A DNA stretch of 64,000 nucleotides from Plumapathes pennacea (Eukaryota; Cnidaria; Anthozoa; Antipatharia; Myriopathidae), in assembly GCA_964036295.1 (NCBI GenBank), contig OZ038465.1, positions 8,935,667-8,999,666 on the forward strand. Reading direction: 5' to 3'. Within the stretch, counting starts at the first letter, position 1. The number at the start of each line of letters is the position of its first letter. Position numbers and translations under genes: made by a program. The notes beneath the pieces are model-generated. The model was not told the origin of the DNA, did no database searches, and saw only the letters and a list, made by a program, of their open reading frames with translations. Shown here in pieces: positions 1-13,368 of the stretch.

Positions 1-977
1 AAGGATAAAATGTAACCGGGTTAAAATGCTTCTGCTTTTTGAAGGCTATTAAAGTAGAAAATATCCGGCCATTGCTTTCCAAATTAAACAATATGTCTAC
101 TAGCGGGACCTCCGTAAGATACTCACTCAACACAATCGGACTTTGTATTATTTAGTGATCGGGTTTGCTCGCTCAATAAAATCGGACCTTGTATTATTTA
201 GTGACTTGGGTTTTTTTTTTCTGTCAAAGATTTTGAAATCGTTAAACGCAGTTTGAAAAGTTGTTGTGTTCAAAATTGAATCCCTGTCAAAATTCACACG
301 ATTCCGAGACTTCGAAAGCGTGTAAACAAGCGAATCGCTTTGACGGTTCTAAATTTGGCACACACACACACAAAAAACAAACATACACGTATGTGGTTAG
401 GATAAAGCATTGGCTGGAGAAATCGCGGCTTTCTTGAAATTCATAAAAATTTCGGTGTCCAAGATCGACTTTGCTTGGCTTTCAAGCCTCGGGAGTATTC
501 TGTAGTTGCGTGTAAATGTTTTCTCAGCGAATTTTGAAGTTCAGCTGGTGTCTACGAAAATTGCAGACTGTGCACGTTGTCTGAACTAAACCAGACTGCC
601 GTGTGACAAAAGATTATTTTTAGCGGCCGACTGGTGACGTCGCTACACAGCCGTGGTTTGCAAAAAAAAATTTAAATAATCTCCGAACGGAAAATAAACA
701 AGAATCCCGCTTTCCGAAAACCCACTACTGAGCGAGGGGATATCTGCGATTATCGTATTTCTAGTATATTGTATCTTAAAGAGATCAGTATTCTGCCTTG
801 TAAGACGACGCCTATGTTTAATGCAAGCTTTCCTAAGCGGCTTGAGTGGAGGGGAGGGGAGGGAAGGGTAGAGGCGGCATTCACCATCAATGCCTTCCAT
901 TTTTTCTACCATTACTATTGTCACGCAAGCTGTGTTAATCCGTTCTGACGCCCATATGTTGTCACGTTAATTGACAG
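1..977. other. Intronic/upstream DNA of the myosin-XV gene
   Basis: No convincing exon is visible before the SH3 exon at 978, so this is probably an intron of the myosin-XV gene whose motor exons lie outside the window. A short CA run sits near 360-370. A 37-bp stretch at 730-766 recurs identically at 32408-32444 and marks a dispersed repeat. The minus-strand open stretches here look like chance. Confidence 0.5.
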
Positions 978-3900
978 GAAGCGAAGTACGTGCGTGCCCT
1001 GTACGATTACGTGACGCAGGATCCTGTGCTGCTGAACTTCAAAAAAGGTGACGTCATCCAGATGGTGCACAACCCGGAAGTGGAAGATGGGTGGCTCTAC
1101 GGCATCTTCGACAAACGAAGCGGTTACTTCCCTGCAGAATATGTCACGCACATAAAGGAGGTAGGTAGTTTGAAGTAGTTTGATAGTTTGAAGGGGGAAT
1201 GGATTCGACTGTGCAGGTCTAGGTTTTACTCACGTTTTCCTTTGTGAGTGTGATGCAGTTATGTGAATTGATCCACAGAACACGGCAGGCAGGTTGTGCG
1301 TATCTGATGTTAACTCGTCCAAAATACCTTGTTTCCAGGAAATGTCTCCAATAGGGATGATAATATACTCTCTTTTGTCTTGTCTACTCTGTTAGTGCTG
1401 AGCTGATATCTTTGAAATCTGTTGTGTTCAGTTGTGTTTTCCCGAGCCAGACCACTTGTCGGCTTCTGTGTTGCAGTTGTTTCTCGTGTTTATCTTCTGA
1501 CACGAGTTCTGCTGATTTGTGCAGCATCATTACCTTTATTATCTTTCTGATCTTGGTGCTTTTGTCTCCTTGCCTGATTTGTCCTAACGTCTGCGTCTCC
1601 ATTGTGCGGTCTTCTTGGTCTACTTCTTGTTTGCTTCTATGTTCTCCCAATTTGTTTTTGTTTTTTGAGGTTAACTCACGATTCGATATACGTGTCTTAA
1701 TTCCTTATCCCACTCTCTTTTCCCACGCGTTTCATTAGACGTCTGATGCTGTGGTCATTCTTTCTTTGTTATCCCCCCCCCCTTTTTTTGCGCTTGACTT
1801 CTGATACCACTCGAGTTGTTCTCCTCATTTTCCCCTTCTCTTTTTTGACTTTTTTGCGCTTTAAGTACTGCCCGATCCTTTTATTCTTTGTTTGTCTGTC
1901 ACTGTCTCACTATGTATCTCCTTGTTCCTCCGTCCGTCTTCTACCCCTCTCTGCTTTCCCTGTTTTCCTTCTGTTTCGCGCTTATCTCATAGAACTTACG
2001 TTACCGTTCTTCTCCTCTTCTCAGTTTATTCTCAACGCCAGATCTGCAAAACACGTGAATTTCTCCAACAAAGCGGGCCAACCGCCATTTTACGCTCATC
2101 GAAAGCGTCAGCACACTCAACTGGTCTGTCAGACGCGTTCAATTATACGCAACTCTGGTCAGCGCCATGCTGTGGTTGGTGTTGCAATACAATATTGTGC
2201 ACTCTACTTCCCTTCTCTAAACAACCTACAACAAAGCCATGCTCATTTACGGATTTTTTCTTTGCTTTTTTACGGATTGTTTCTTTGCTTTTGGTTTCTT
2301 TTGTGGGACCTCCCCTCTCCTCGGATATTTCTTTTTTCCCTCCCTCTCGATCGATTACTTTCTGTCCGAGTGCTTCTTTCTTTTTTCTTTTTTCTTTTTC
2401 TTTTCTTTTCTTTTTTTTCTTGATTTACTTTGACAAGGGGTCATATAATGTTTGTAGCGAAGGTTCGGTTCGGTCTTTCATTGTTTGGGCTTTCCAAGAT
2501 CGCACAAATCAATAGTCAATGGTCCTGGATGTTTCAGGAAAATCGTTACTGCTTCTTGCAGGGACTAGTGTTCATTATGTGTTTGTTTGTCTGTCTGCCT
2601 GGTTTTATTTGTCTGTCTGTCTGTTTGGTTTTGTCTGTCTATCTCTGTTTGACTTGGGTAGACCGCCTTTTTCTTCGCATGTGTGTGCTCACTGGACCCG
2701 TTGGCCCCGGCTGATATTTAGGAAGGCGTCAAACGTACTTCTTTTTGAAAGAACACGTTTTCTTTTTTATGAACATTGAAGAACTCGGAAAGTTTGGGGG
2801 AAAATTGCTGTTTGACTATTTATTATTATAATTATAATTACTCGTCTTATTATTCTTCCTATTACTATTATTTATTATTATTATTATTATTATTATTTAT
2901 TGGTATTTTGTATTACCTCTGAAGAAAGTAAATTTATGAACTTGAATTCCTTTCGTATTAATAGAACTATTCTAATCATTTGATAAACGAGAAGCAAATA
3001 ATTCAGAAAGGAGAAATGTGTTTCTTGTCAGTCTACGGAACCGGAGTTTTGAACTCAGCGTTTTGTTGCTTTACAGGAACAGGGGAGTCCACGGCCCAAT
3101 AACCTTCAGAAGGCTGCGTCGGTTGAAAACATTTTTAATCCAGATGTTAACACCCGTAGTAGGAGCGGCAGTGTCAGATCCACGCGCTCAGACAAGTCCG
3201 AGTACAACAACGACAAGTACTCCATGATGGAGTTTGCCATGAACAACTTCAGACATGGACAGTGAGTATACGCTATCTACAGGTTGACAAGGGCTTGGAA
3301 ACTCACACATTAACTGACTGATTGCCATTAACTGTCTGACTGATTAACTGACTGAAGGGTAGATCGAATAATTGATTGATGGATTGATTGACTTAGTGAT
3401 TGATTTTTTCTCTGATTGATGACTGACTAACTGACCGGCTGTTGTACTGTGTGTTCAATGATTTGTAAACTGCCCCTGATGACTGGCTTGTGTTTCTTAG
3501 GTACATTGTGGGCACCATCCGAGGCACGATAAGAGGAAAAAATTCCTACAAGGGAACCGTCAGCAAAAAAGGCAAGGCAGCAAATTCTTTTACTCGTCCA
3601 CATACTCGTTCCATCCGCATTATTTTCGCTTCATGTCGCTTTTTTGTGTGTGTGTGTCACAGGAAGTGCAAAGAAGCAAGATGATTGGACGTGGAAAGGT
3701 CTGGCACAGCTCGTTAAATTCTCAGAGGTAGGTGTAATGTTAATTTCCCCTGTCTCGTGGGTAAGCTGGCCTGAACAACTTGTTGATCACCGTACCTTGT
3801 CTGTGGTTATCAGCTTACATACCTTTGTCCCTTGACTGATTCTCTTTCAGAAACCCATCCAAGCTTCACTTTTGCCACTGGAAACGACTCAAGCAAACAA

Positions 3901-4446
3901 ATTGGCTACTGACTGCTTTTTAAGTATGTAACCCGGGATTTAAAAAAGTGACTCATAAATGGTGCACTCAGATTTAATAAATGGAGTCCTTGTTTGTGTC
4001 TTGTTCTCGGAACTGCTCTTCTTCTTTAACTTGTTGTTGTTGTTGTTTTTATGGTGACAGCAATTGTGATCGATTTTATGTTCGTTGTTATCTTTCTCAC
4101 TGCTGTTCTTATCGTTATCGTTGTCACTTATTCTCGTCCTGGTTTTGGTTTTTCGTGGTTTATGTTGTTGTTGTTGTTGTTGTTGTTCCGGCCTTTATCG
4201 TCATTGTTGTCATGTATTCGCGTCTTGGTTCTGGTTTTTTGTGGTTTATGTTGCTGTTTCTAATAACGGTTATTCTCTTTCAGATATCATGAGATTTATG
4301 GGCGATTATAACATGGCGAAAGGCCAAAAGCAGACGGATATTGTATATTGGTTGCTGAAGGTAATTTATGAAAATACAGCGAATAGGTGTGTAAATTGAG
4401 TTTAAAGGTGTTGGCTAAAGGCTTTGGTGTTTATGATAAAGATTGT

Positions 4447-4481
<35 letters not shown>

Positions 4482-5854
4482 CTTATTTATTTATTTATTG
4501 AAGCTTTGGTCTATCGTTCATGTGGTGTTAGCGTTATTATGATAGTAGTAATGATCATTATGAAGTTTGTGTTATGACAATGATGTTCATGATCATGATG
4601 ATATTGGTAGTGGTGGTGATTGTGATGATGGTGGTAATCGTGATGATGGGGATTGGTGGAGATGTTGGTGTACAATGGTGATAAAAATGTGTTGATGATG
4701 TATTAATGATTCTGCTGATAGTGGTTTGTGTTGGTGATAATGGTGGTGGTATTGTGGTAATGTTGATGCTTGGTGGTGTTTATGATGATGGTCTTAACAA
4801 TGGCATTGTTTTGTAGGTGTGTCGAGAGAACGCAGATCTTCGAGACGAAGTTTATTGTCAGCTCGTAAAGCAAGTAACGAGCAACAAGGGACAACAGTAA
4901 GACTCTGTCTGTCGTTTGAATTAACTGCTAATCATTTTGACTGACGTGTGTGGTGTTTTGTGTTCAGGGAAAGTTGCGGCAGAGGCTGGAGGTTACTGTT
5001 AATTTTGACGGCGTATATGCAGTGTTCAGAAGTTTTGAAACCTTACATGGTCAAGTTTCTTCAAACAACAGCCGGCGATCCCAAGAGAGAGTTTCACGGT
5101 AAGCATTTTGTGCCATTTCTTCCCGCTGTGTGTACATCAGTGAACCTGTAGTGCTCGCGTTGCACGGGTGGCAGGCAAACACGGGCAGACAGACAGACAG
5201 ACAGACAGACACAAGTACAGAAACAGGCAGAAATACCAACAGACAGTTACGTGGACAAAGACACTGGCAGACGTCGTTTTTCTTGACAAAAGTAATCTAC
5301 AATGGATAGTTAGTTGACTTATCTGTGGATGTTTTGCAGATTTACTGATTAACCAGTTAGTTGTTTGATTGATTGCTTTGTTGTTGGTTGTGTATTGAGT
5401 TGGTCATTTAATTTGATGGCTGCTTGACTGCTGATCTGTTTCCCAGGCGCGGCTGCCATCTGTGAACAGAGCTTCATGAAGACGTTCAAATACGGTGGAC
5501 GAAAGACTCCGCCAACACAAATGGAACTCGATCAACTGGTGGTACGTGGCACTTATCGTTTACTTACTCTGTGCACTCTTGAACGTTTGATCAAACTACA
5601 GATTCTCTCAGCCTTCTTAGAAGATAATGTACGAGTGATGCAGTAAGAACTGGTAATTTAATCAGCTTTCATCTAAAAAAGCCAAGTTCTACACCTGGTG
5701 AGAAACTGAAGGAGAAAATTGTCAGGTTGTACACATTTGGGGAGTGAAAAAGTTAATCAATTAGTATGCTATACCTGTTGTTCACGCTCGCATTTTCCAC
5801 CAGATATATGGTCATGCAAATCATGAAGTGCAACATTTGACGACAGTTCTGTTC

Positions 5855-5886
<32 letters not shown>

Positions 5887-8800
5887 TGCAGCTCAAAGGA
5901 CGACAGACGAAGAGACAGGTATTTGTACTTCCAGGAGGAGTCACGCGCATGCTCAAGGTCCAAACGTGCTCGGTAAGTTGGGCAAAAAGGCGAGAAAAGA
6001 CCCACTCCAATGCTCTCCTCACCCAATCAACAGGCTGTTTTCATACGTCGATATCTTTTTGTTTACAGACCGGATATGACGTCATTAAAAACATGTGCAG
6101 TGACATGGGATTGAACCACGAGGATGATTACCAGGAGTACGGGTTGTTCACGGTCCTGCAGCAAGGTAAAGTGTGCATGCTAATTCTCCTGACGTTTCGA
6201 CTATGATACTACGCGCGTTCTGATTGGCTAAATAACCGTGCCACGGTGCCAAGAGGAGGGTATATCGCACACTGACGTTATACGTGATGTATTTTGACTA
6301 ATTAATTTTCATAAAAATATATATAACCCGGCCCTGTGTATTATATTAGTATTATAGCCTCATCTGAACACTTGGGAAGTTGGGAGAACACTTGTCCAGA
6401 GGCAGATTCACACTACATTTTTTTCTTTATGTTACTGCTGAACGACAAAACGATAAAAATGAAATAGGCATTTTAATGCTCAGCATTTTTTGAGCAGTTT
6501 CCGGATGATTTTCGAAAACCAGAATCGTGATTTGCTTTTACTTTTGTTCCTGATTAGCCGAGAATGCTGCAAAAAGCATAGCAATCACATGGTAATTTTC
6601 GACAATCCGAAAATCGCTTTAATTCGTTCCCATCCAAATCGATATCTTTATTTGCCCCTTCGCTTTGTTCTTGTCCACACCAGAACACCTGATGGTGCCG
6701 GTTCAGACGTCTGATTACATGATGGACGTCATAGGTCACGTGGAGCGACAGCAACTCGACTACAGCTTGTGTTTCCGCCGCGTGCTGTGGTACCAGCCAA
6801 TCAGATTCAGCAACGAGCTGTACGTCAGCGTTATCTATCACCAGGTGCGTGTGATCGAGATATAACGATCACCGAAGTTTTGTGAACCCGTGTGAAGTAA
6901 CGGGTATGACTTATGTTAAAATATTTGTAAAATTTTCAGATTCTTCCGGATTATTTCTTGGGTCATATTCTTGGGAAAAACTGGGGTCAATCACTGAGTG
7001 ATGCGCAGGTAAGAACTGTAGGACTGTTGTTCCTGTTATTAAGGCTTTGATGAGTATTGAAAAGAGTGTGGTAAAAAACCTACCCATCTTTCCTGACACA
7101 ACTTGGACTTAACGACATAGAATCTATATCAGCGACTCTTTTGAACGTTTTCTGGTACATACTTCGCCTTGCAAAGTCGCTTTAAAGCCTCAAATTCAGA
7201 CACAAGGAAAGGCGGCAGACGTTACTTTTCAATAAGTATCGGTCCATCTTACGGAAAAAGGTCATAAACCAATGGTTTTAAACAAATGTAGTTTTTGATT
7301 TGTCAAACAACTTCATCGACTTTGGCAGTAAATATTAAACAACAAACGATTGTTTCGAGTATTTGCAAGGAGAAAACATACCTATTTCATCTCACACTCA
7401 CCCTCTTGTCTAATATGTGTCTAATAACTTGTGCCCGTTTTCTGTTTCGTCCTTCTGCGAGGCTTTCGAGTGGCATTTTAATTCAAGGGACTGGAGGTCG
7501 TCCTTGTTTAGACGCGAGCCTGTTAGTTTTGTGCACCAATCACCAGTACTAGTGTAGAGCCGTGGCATTCAGGGCCCGGTTTTTCGAAAGTTGATTAAGC
7601 TAATCCAGGATTAACGAAATTCTTTCTCTCGGCCTCTCTGCCAATATACTGCAGGATTTTGTTCGAAGATGGAATAAAAAGCTTGTTCCAGCTTACAACT
7701 TTATCAAGAAAGTCATTGTGGACTAAACACAGGATTAGGCTAATTGTGCTTTGAAAAACTGGGCCCAGTAGCTTTTAAAATTGTGTTCTGTGTGTTATCA
7801 CGCAAAGAAACAGAGTTGTTTCAAGCTCAATTTAATGCTCGGTTTCCCGTCAAGTGACCAGGGTCTCAATTCTGGGAAGTGCAAAATAAACCCCTGCGCG
7901 ATTCTGCAGTGTATTGACTGTTGTGTTTGTATTTTTAGTTTCAGAATGAAATCGCCGAACTTGCTTCCCTCCTACACCGAGCCAGGAGCGAAACCGTGCT
8001 GATTCCACAACCGTAAGTACACAATATGAGCATAGACAACTTATTTCACGGCTGGGGTGACCATGTAAAATAGCGGTTCCGTCTATGTGTTAAAGAACCA
8101 CGACCCTTGGTGCGAGCAGAGCACACTTAAATTGGAGCCTGCATCTGTTGTATTGTTCCCCATCGTGTTAAGGTCATGTTAAAATTGCTGTTGAAATGTT
8201 AAAATCTGGGTTTGTTGTTACCCACGTTTGGCGCTGGGCATTCTGGGAAGTCTGACTTGTCCTCGTTCTATTTGTCAGTAGCCAAGTGGAAGGACTGCTG
8301 CCCCGCAACATGCAGGCTCAGTTACGGCCCACTCAGTGGCTCATGCTAGTTCAGGACCACTTCCGGAGTTACCACGCGCTCACACCGCACCAAGCCAGGA
8401 AAAAATTCCTTGGTAAGAATAATTGGTCCAATGGGTGGCCTGCGTCTTTTTCACCAGCATATAGCTAGTCTTGAGATGACTATAAATCAAGGGCGTGAGT
8501 AAAAGGGCCGATTATGTGACCAACGATGATTTTTAGAATTGCTAAATATGTTTGGTTGTAATACTTACTTTAATCACTGATGCATATTTTGGAATAGATT
8601 TCGAAATATTAACGTAAAAGTTATGTAAGGGGATCAGCTCTCTTAGTCATCCTCTTTTACTATGAACCTGTTTCGTTTCTCAAGCAAAAATTGCGTGAAT
8701 TGACCAAACAATTTAATTGTCATACAGTTGAAGCTCTTGTAAGCGGACACCCTTTGGAAGGAGAAAAAGTGTCTGTAAATGGAACTGTCTGCTTACAAGA

Positions 8801-11237
8801 ATGTGTAAATACAGAGTTTGAGCTAAGTTTAAACGGGGTTTCGTAGAGGCGTCCGTAAGTAGATCTGTCTGCTTACGGGAGTGTCCGTCCAAAAAAGCTT
8901 TGACTGTGGTATATTTTAAAGAGGTGAGCGGCCTGGCTCCTTTGAATGGGTCCTTTTTTTGTTGATTGGGTGAGTTAGGCTGGGCGAAAAATGGGTTGGA
9001 ATGAGTCAGATAGACGGTATAGTTGAGTCAGTTGTATTTCTCAGAATTAAATGACCCTCGCCTTCACAGAAATCGTCTCCAAATGGCCGCACTTTGGTTC
9101 GTCATTCTTTGAAATCAAGGTACGTGTCTTGGTCTTTCCTCTGTATGTTTCCACGAAATGAGAGACTCTTTATTTGTTCACGTTCAGGTATAAACAATTC
9201 TCATTAAATCTCGTGTAAACTTGAGTAAGTACAGTATTGTTTTGTGTTGTGTTTGAAATAGTAAATTGTGAATGTATTGTCATCTTTGTTGTGGTCGTCT
9301 TTATCTTTATGTCACGTGGTGTATGTGGTTTGTAAAGGCTGATTTACATGTTGCGATTTTCTTACGACCATCGTGTAAATCAACCCTACGAGTTAGGCCC
9401 TGTTTACATGAACAGAGGGTGACCCTCCTCCTAAAAGGGTCAAAAGATATCCCCCCCTTTACATGCCAAGGGCTACCTCACCAAGGGCAAACAACTTGGC
9501 GGGAATCGACAGACACCGGGTCCAACTTGGCCCTGGGAGGGTAACCCTACCTCGAGTGTTTACATGGCCAAAAGTTGTCCCTGCTGGGAGGGATACCCTA
9601 GCAGGAGATAGGGCAAACCTCCTCCTAGGGTGACCCTACCTGTCATGTAAACGGAACAAGAAATTTAAATAGAGAAGGGTAGCCCTTCTGGGAGGGTCTC
9701 CTTCCATGCAAACAGGGCTTTATAGAGGTGTCCTCTTAGAGAGAGTTGATTGTAGTTTTGTCTTTGTAATCTTACTATTTGTTATTGTTGTTTTTCCTCA
9801 GCACTGTTCCCACCCAGCTGTAGCGAGTGAATGCATCTTAGCAGTAAATAAACACGGCGTCCACTTGCTTCACCCCATGACGAAGGTAAGTAAGTTGGCG
9901 AGGAATCGCGCTGTAGTTCCTATAAGGACTGAAACATTTGGATTCCTTTTTAATTTGTGTACAACTTGGGTATGAACGTTTCAGAACGCCGTGGTATCGA
10001 TTCCGTTCACAAGCATCGTGTCAACGCGCATGCTCGTGCCGGATAAGAAGCGCCAGTTCCTGGACCTGAAGATCGGCAACGACATGGTGCAGAAAGTGAC
10101 CCGGATGGAGACCCAGCAGGTACTGTACTGTGTTATGCGTCAATGAACTATCAAACGTCCGGTTACTTTCCCAACCTCATTACACGGACGACTCAATTAC
10201 AATGCGATGTTGCGCGTCAATGAACTATCAAACGTCTGGTTATTTTCCCAACCTCATTACACGGACGACTCAATTACAATGCGATGTTGCGCGTCAATGA
10301 ACTATCAAACGTCCGGTTACTTTCCCAACCTCATTACACGGACGACTCAATTACAATGCGATGTTGCGCGTCAATGACTTATCAAACGTCCGGTTACTTT
10401 CCCAACCTCATTACACGGACGACTCAATTACAATGCGATGTTGCGCGTCAATGAACTATCAAACGTCTGGTTACTTTCCCAACCTCATTACACGGACGAC
10501 TCAATTACAATGCGGTATTGCGCGTGTCAATGAACGATATTAAACAACACCAGACGAATACGGTCACTTTCCCAACCTCATAACACGGACGTCTCTGTTA
10601 CAGATCAGTGTACTGTACTATTTATAAACGTCATCTGACAAATACGGTCACCTGTACAGACACTTTCCCAACACACGGACACCTCTGTTACAATTTAATG
10701 TTTCTCATCAATGTAAGATTAAACGACACCAGATAAATACGTTCACTATCCCAACCTCAAAACACGGACGCCTCGATCTTATACAGTACGAATGCTCGAT
10801 CAAACGTCACCAGACGAATACGGTCACCTGTGCAGACAATTTCCCGACATCACAACACAGACAACTGTGTTACAGTACGGTGTTGCGCGTCATTGTACGA
10901 TTAAGCGTAACCTGATGGACACATCCATAATACGGTCACCATTACCAGCACTTTTTAAGGTGTACAGACAGTTTCCCAACTGTTACCACATACACCTCCA
11001 TCACGGTACGTTGTTAATAAAACGCGTCAGTGTGTTGTGTGGCCAGGCACGATTCAGATGAAATGTCTGTGTATTCAGTCAATTTATCCTGTTCTTTGCT
11101 GCCATACTCAGGGAAAAGACATCGCCAATCTGATCTTTAAGTATGCTGGAGCTTTCTCAGAGGACCAGACAAGAAAACAAGGAGGAGCTGGGCTGGCAGG
11201 CGTTCTTCGCTCACAACCAGAACCAGTCAGAAAATAA
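978..11237 (+). CDS. MYO15A-like: Unconventional myosin-XV, C-terminal part (SH3-MyTH4-FERM), 5' incomplete
   Basis: This is the tail of an actin-based motor; vertebrate myosin XVa acts at the tips of stereocilia and filopodia. Exons: 978-1160, 3077-3261, 3501-3571, 3663-3727, 3851-3923, 4284-4360, 4817-4896, 4968-5098, 5447-5541, 5892-5972, 6069-6165, 6684-6844, 6940-7008, 7939-8012, 8279-8412, 9070-9119, 9802-9885, 9985-10119, 11112-11237. They sum to 657 codons including the stop. The first exon is an SH3 domain (ALYDYV, then DGWLYG and GYFPAEYV). A basic/Ser-rich linker follows, then MyTH4 from about residue 120 to 320 (GWRLLLILTAY, CEQSFMKTFKYGGR). FERM runs from about 321 to 640 (KRQVFVLPGG, FRRVLWYQP, ELYVSVIYHQILPDY). 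These match the last third of vertebrate MYO15A better than MYO7. The intron after 3571 uses a GC donor. The motor, IQ motifs and first MyTH4 must lie upstream of the window. The end of the last exon is uncertain because a second frame stays open further. Confidence 0.92.
3572..3662 (+). other. GC-AG intron in myosin-XV
   Basis: The exon ending at 3571 needs phase 1 to join the next exon at 3663 in frame (VSKKG to SAKKQ). The only donor that fits is AAAG|GCAAGG, the usual consensus of the rare GC-AG class. No in-frame GT donor is nearby. Confidence 0.7.
4446..4500. repeat. (TTTA)n microsatellite
   Basis: About 13 imperfect TTTA units lie in a myosin-XV intron. TG/TGA-rich low-complexity sequence follows, up to about 4800. 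Confidence 0.9.
7572..7766. mobile_element. MITE family 1 (GGGCCCGGTTTTTCG ends), copy 1
   Basis: The ends are inverted: GGGCCCGGTTTTTCGAAAG at the left, CTTTGAAAAACTGGGCCC at the right. The inner part carries TTAAGCTAATCCAGGATTA and its complement. It sits in a myosin-XV intron. Sister copies occur at 15082-15322 and 49117-49356, with an eroded relative near 37941-38170. No coding capacity; the target duplication is not clear. Confidence 0.8.
8724..8907. repeat. Dispersed 'AAGCGGACACC' repeat, copy 1
   Basis: About 185 bp in a myosin-XV intron recurs in opposite orientation at 21064-21253. Shared blocks include ACAGTTGAAGCTCT, GTAAATACAGAGTTTGA and GGCGTCCGTAAGTAGA. It is non-coding. Confidence 0.7.
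9396..9719. mobile_element. Inverted-ended repeat (GGCCCTGTTTACATG)
   Basis: GGCCCTGTTTACATG at the left is matched by CATGCAAACAGGGCT at the right. The inside is rich in short GGGTAACCCT/AGGGTGACCCT blocks in both orientations. It lies in the myosin-XV intron before the exon at 9802. This is a non-autonomous palindromic element or degenerate MITE. Confidence 0.6.
10138..10620. repeat. 77-bp minisatellite in the last myosin-XV intron
   Basis: Five near-identical units begin at 10138, 10215, 10292, 10369 and 10446 with CGTCAATGAACTATCAAACG. Decayed versions continue to about 11030. The even 77-bp spacing shows recent tandem expansion. The open frame through it (10361-10543) is a by-product of the repeat. 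Confidence 0.9.
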
Positions 11238-13368
11238 CATGGACACCAAGAGGCAACTTGAATATTGACGACGGTTTCCACACGCGAGGAATTATGAATC
11301 ACTTGGAGTCACAGGTACTTTTCTATGGCAGCTGAGCTACGAAAAATTGAGAAACCAAGGAAACCACGCATTGCTTTTGACAATGCAGCTTGTTTGTGGT
11401 TATATTTTAATCAATTTGTACAGAAATTTAAGGGGGGATCAAGACGTATTCCCTAATTAATGGTAACGCAAGTTAGCAATGATAAGGCAATAAATTTCGA
11501 TATATCAACGTTCATATGTAAAGTTTGCAGTAAATTCAAGCTTTGAGAAGCCAAAGAATGTCCTTAATTAATTTATGAGATCCTTGATCCAAGGAACAAT
11601 ATTGTAAATCATAGTTTAAGATAGGGAATTGAGAGCTGGGAAGTTTACAAAACTGCACACCAGCTGTCTAAATTTGACATTAGTTGTAGACTTCTTCAAG
11701 AGAAAGGAGAAGGGAAGGAGTTACTTATACTGTAGTAACCATTTGTTTCACAATATTTTTATGCAGTTTTGTCTATGGAAAGCCAATATTTTTAAACATA
11801 GTTAACATGTAGTTCGTATGTCTCCTGTCTTTATTGATGTGTGATGGTAATGGCAGGTAGTTTTTTGCCAGACAATATAGTGCTGGCTTCATTGAAAAAT
11901 GCAATAAAAAGTGCATTTGGAATATGCACACCAGAAGGGTATAATTTGTGGGGCAAATACCAGCCTTTTTTTTTCTGGCATGAAACAAAAAAATCTAAAT
12001 ACATGTATAATCAACTCATGTCCGTAGCAATGTGGGTAAGCAAGGAACTATCTACAGAGCTACTCTGAATATGAGGGGACTGGGTATCCCAGGGCATGCT
12101 CTAATATATATTCAACGAAATGAAAGAGAAGGGAAAACAGAATCGTTGATCTTTATAGTCATTTGCAAAGCCACCTATTCTAGTTCTAAAGCTTAGCGAT
12201 TCTATTTTTTTTTTTTTTTTTTTTTGCTTCCTTTTGAGAATATTTTCGTAATCTCACTAAAAAGAGTGTAACTAGCCAAGGTCATGTTTTATATGGATTT
12301 CCTAGCGCACTCGGGCATCAAATAAACAAACAGTATTACCATGTGTTTCTACTGTGTTGCCAGCATTTAACTCTTTAGATCCCCAGAGTGATCAAGCTCG
12401 ATTTTTTTCTTCAGTTTCTCGCATGAAGTATATGACTAAACTATCATTTCTCACTGGATGTTTTTACACATTCTAGATGTAAACAAAAATGTTGAATTCA
12501 CTGAGGGCCCCTTTAACTCATTGGCACCCAATGTCCACAAATGTACCTATGACCAACATATGCACTTGTACAACCTGTGAAGCAAGCTATACATTTAAAG
12601 GCAGTATGTTACCTCTACATGACCACACAAACCTTGACCAACACACACACACACACACCAATTATGTACAACCTTATGCATGCATGTTGGTTCATTGGAT
12701 AGTGGTATGTGTGGATTGGTTGTGGGGGGTGGCGAATGGTACCTAGAAAATCGTGAGTCTCTTTTTATACGACCTCTGAATCATTTGTGATGAGTCACAA
12801 AATCTCATTTTGGTGTTTTTGTGTTTCGTTTTTGTTTTTCGGAAGTTTTAAAGTTGCTAAAGTCTCATTGTCAGATTTTCAAAGGGTCTCAGTGTCTCAG
12901 TGAGTCTTAGATTTTACCAGTTGCCACCCCTATTCTGGTGTCCCTGATCCATGTAAAGTGAGTATGTACAATGGATCCCCAATACCTTAAACCTCCATCA
13001 GGAGTTCAAGTTATTGGGGGTAAAATTACAGTGTTAACAAATCAAAGGGAAACAACTTTTCGTTCAAGTTATCAGGGCATTTGAATTATCAAGGGTGCAA
13101 GTTATCAGGATTCCACTGTAGTTTGGTGTGTAAGTGTGAGTTGCACACTTAAATGGGTGTGTTGCATCAAGTGTGTATGTATGCAACAGTTTAGTTGGTA
13201 GTAGGTATGTGTGAGGTATGAATAATGCTAATAGGATGTGGGTGTTAAACTTGGACAGGTGTATTTGTGTGACTTGTGGTGTGAAAGACTTGTGTACCCA
13301 TGTGTGATTTTGCTAAATATTATAGCTTGGTTCATAAGGCTGTGGTTGGTGTAAGAAGTGAGAGGTGA
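11238..13368. other. Intergenic region between myosin-XV and paralogue A (convergent 3' ends)
   Basis: The 3' ends of two convergent genes face each other here. A plus-strand AATAAA near 11489 and another near 11902 could end the myosin-XV transcript. A T-run occurs near 12209-12225 and a short CA run near 12642. A passage around 13000-13120 repeats AAGTTATCAGG-type motifs. No coding exon is supported. Confidence 0.6.

Noticed and set aside
1412..2515. Several long overlapping plus-strand frames
   Set aside because: They run through a pyrimidine-rich intron (Ser/Leu/Phe-only translations), with no domain and no fit to the myosin-XV frame.
3981..4399. Open frames of about 100 codons in myosin-XV introns
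   Set aside because: Made of TTG/GTT microsatellite runs; the true exon here is 4284-4360 only.
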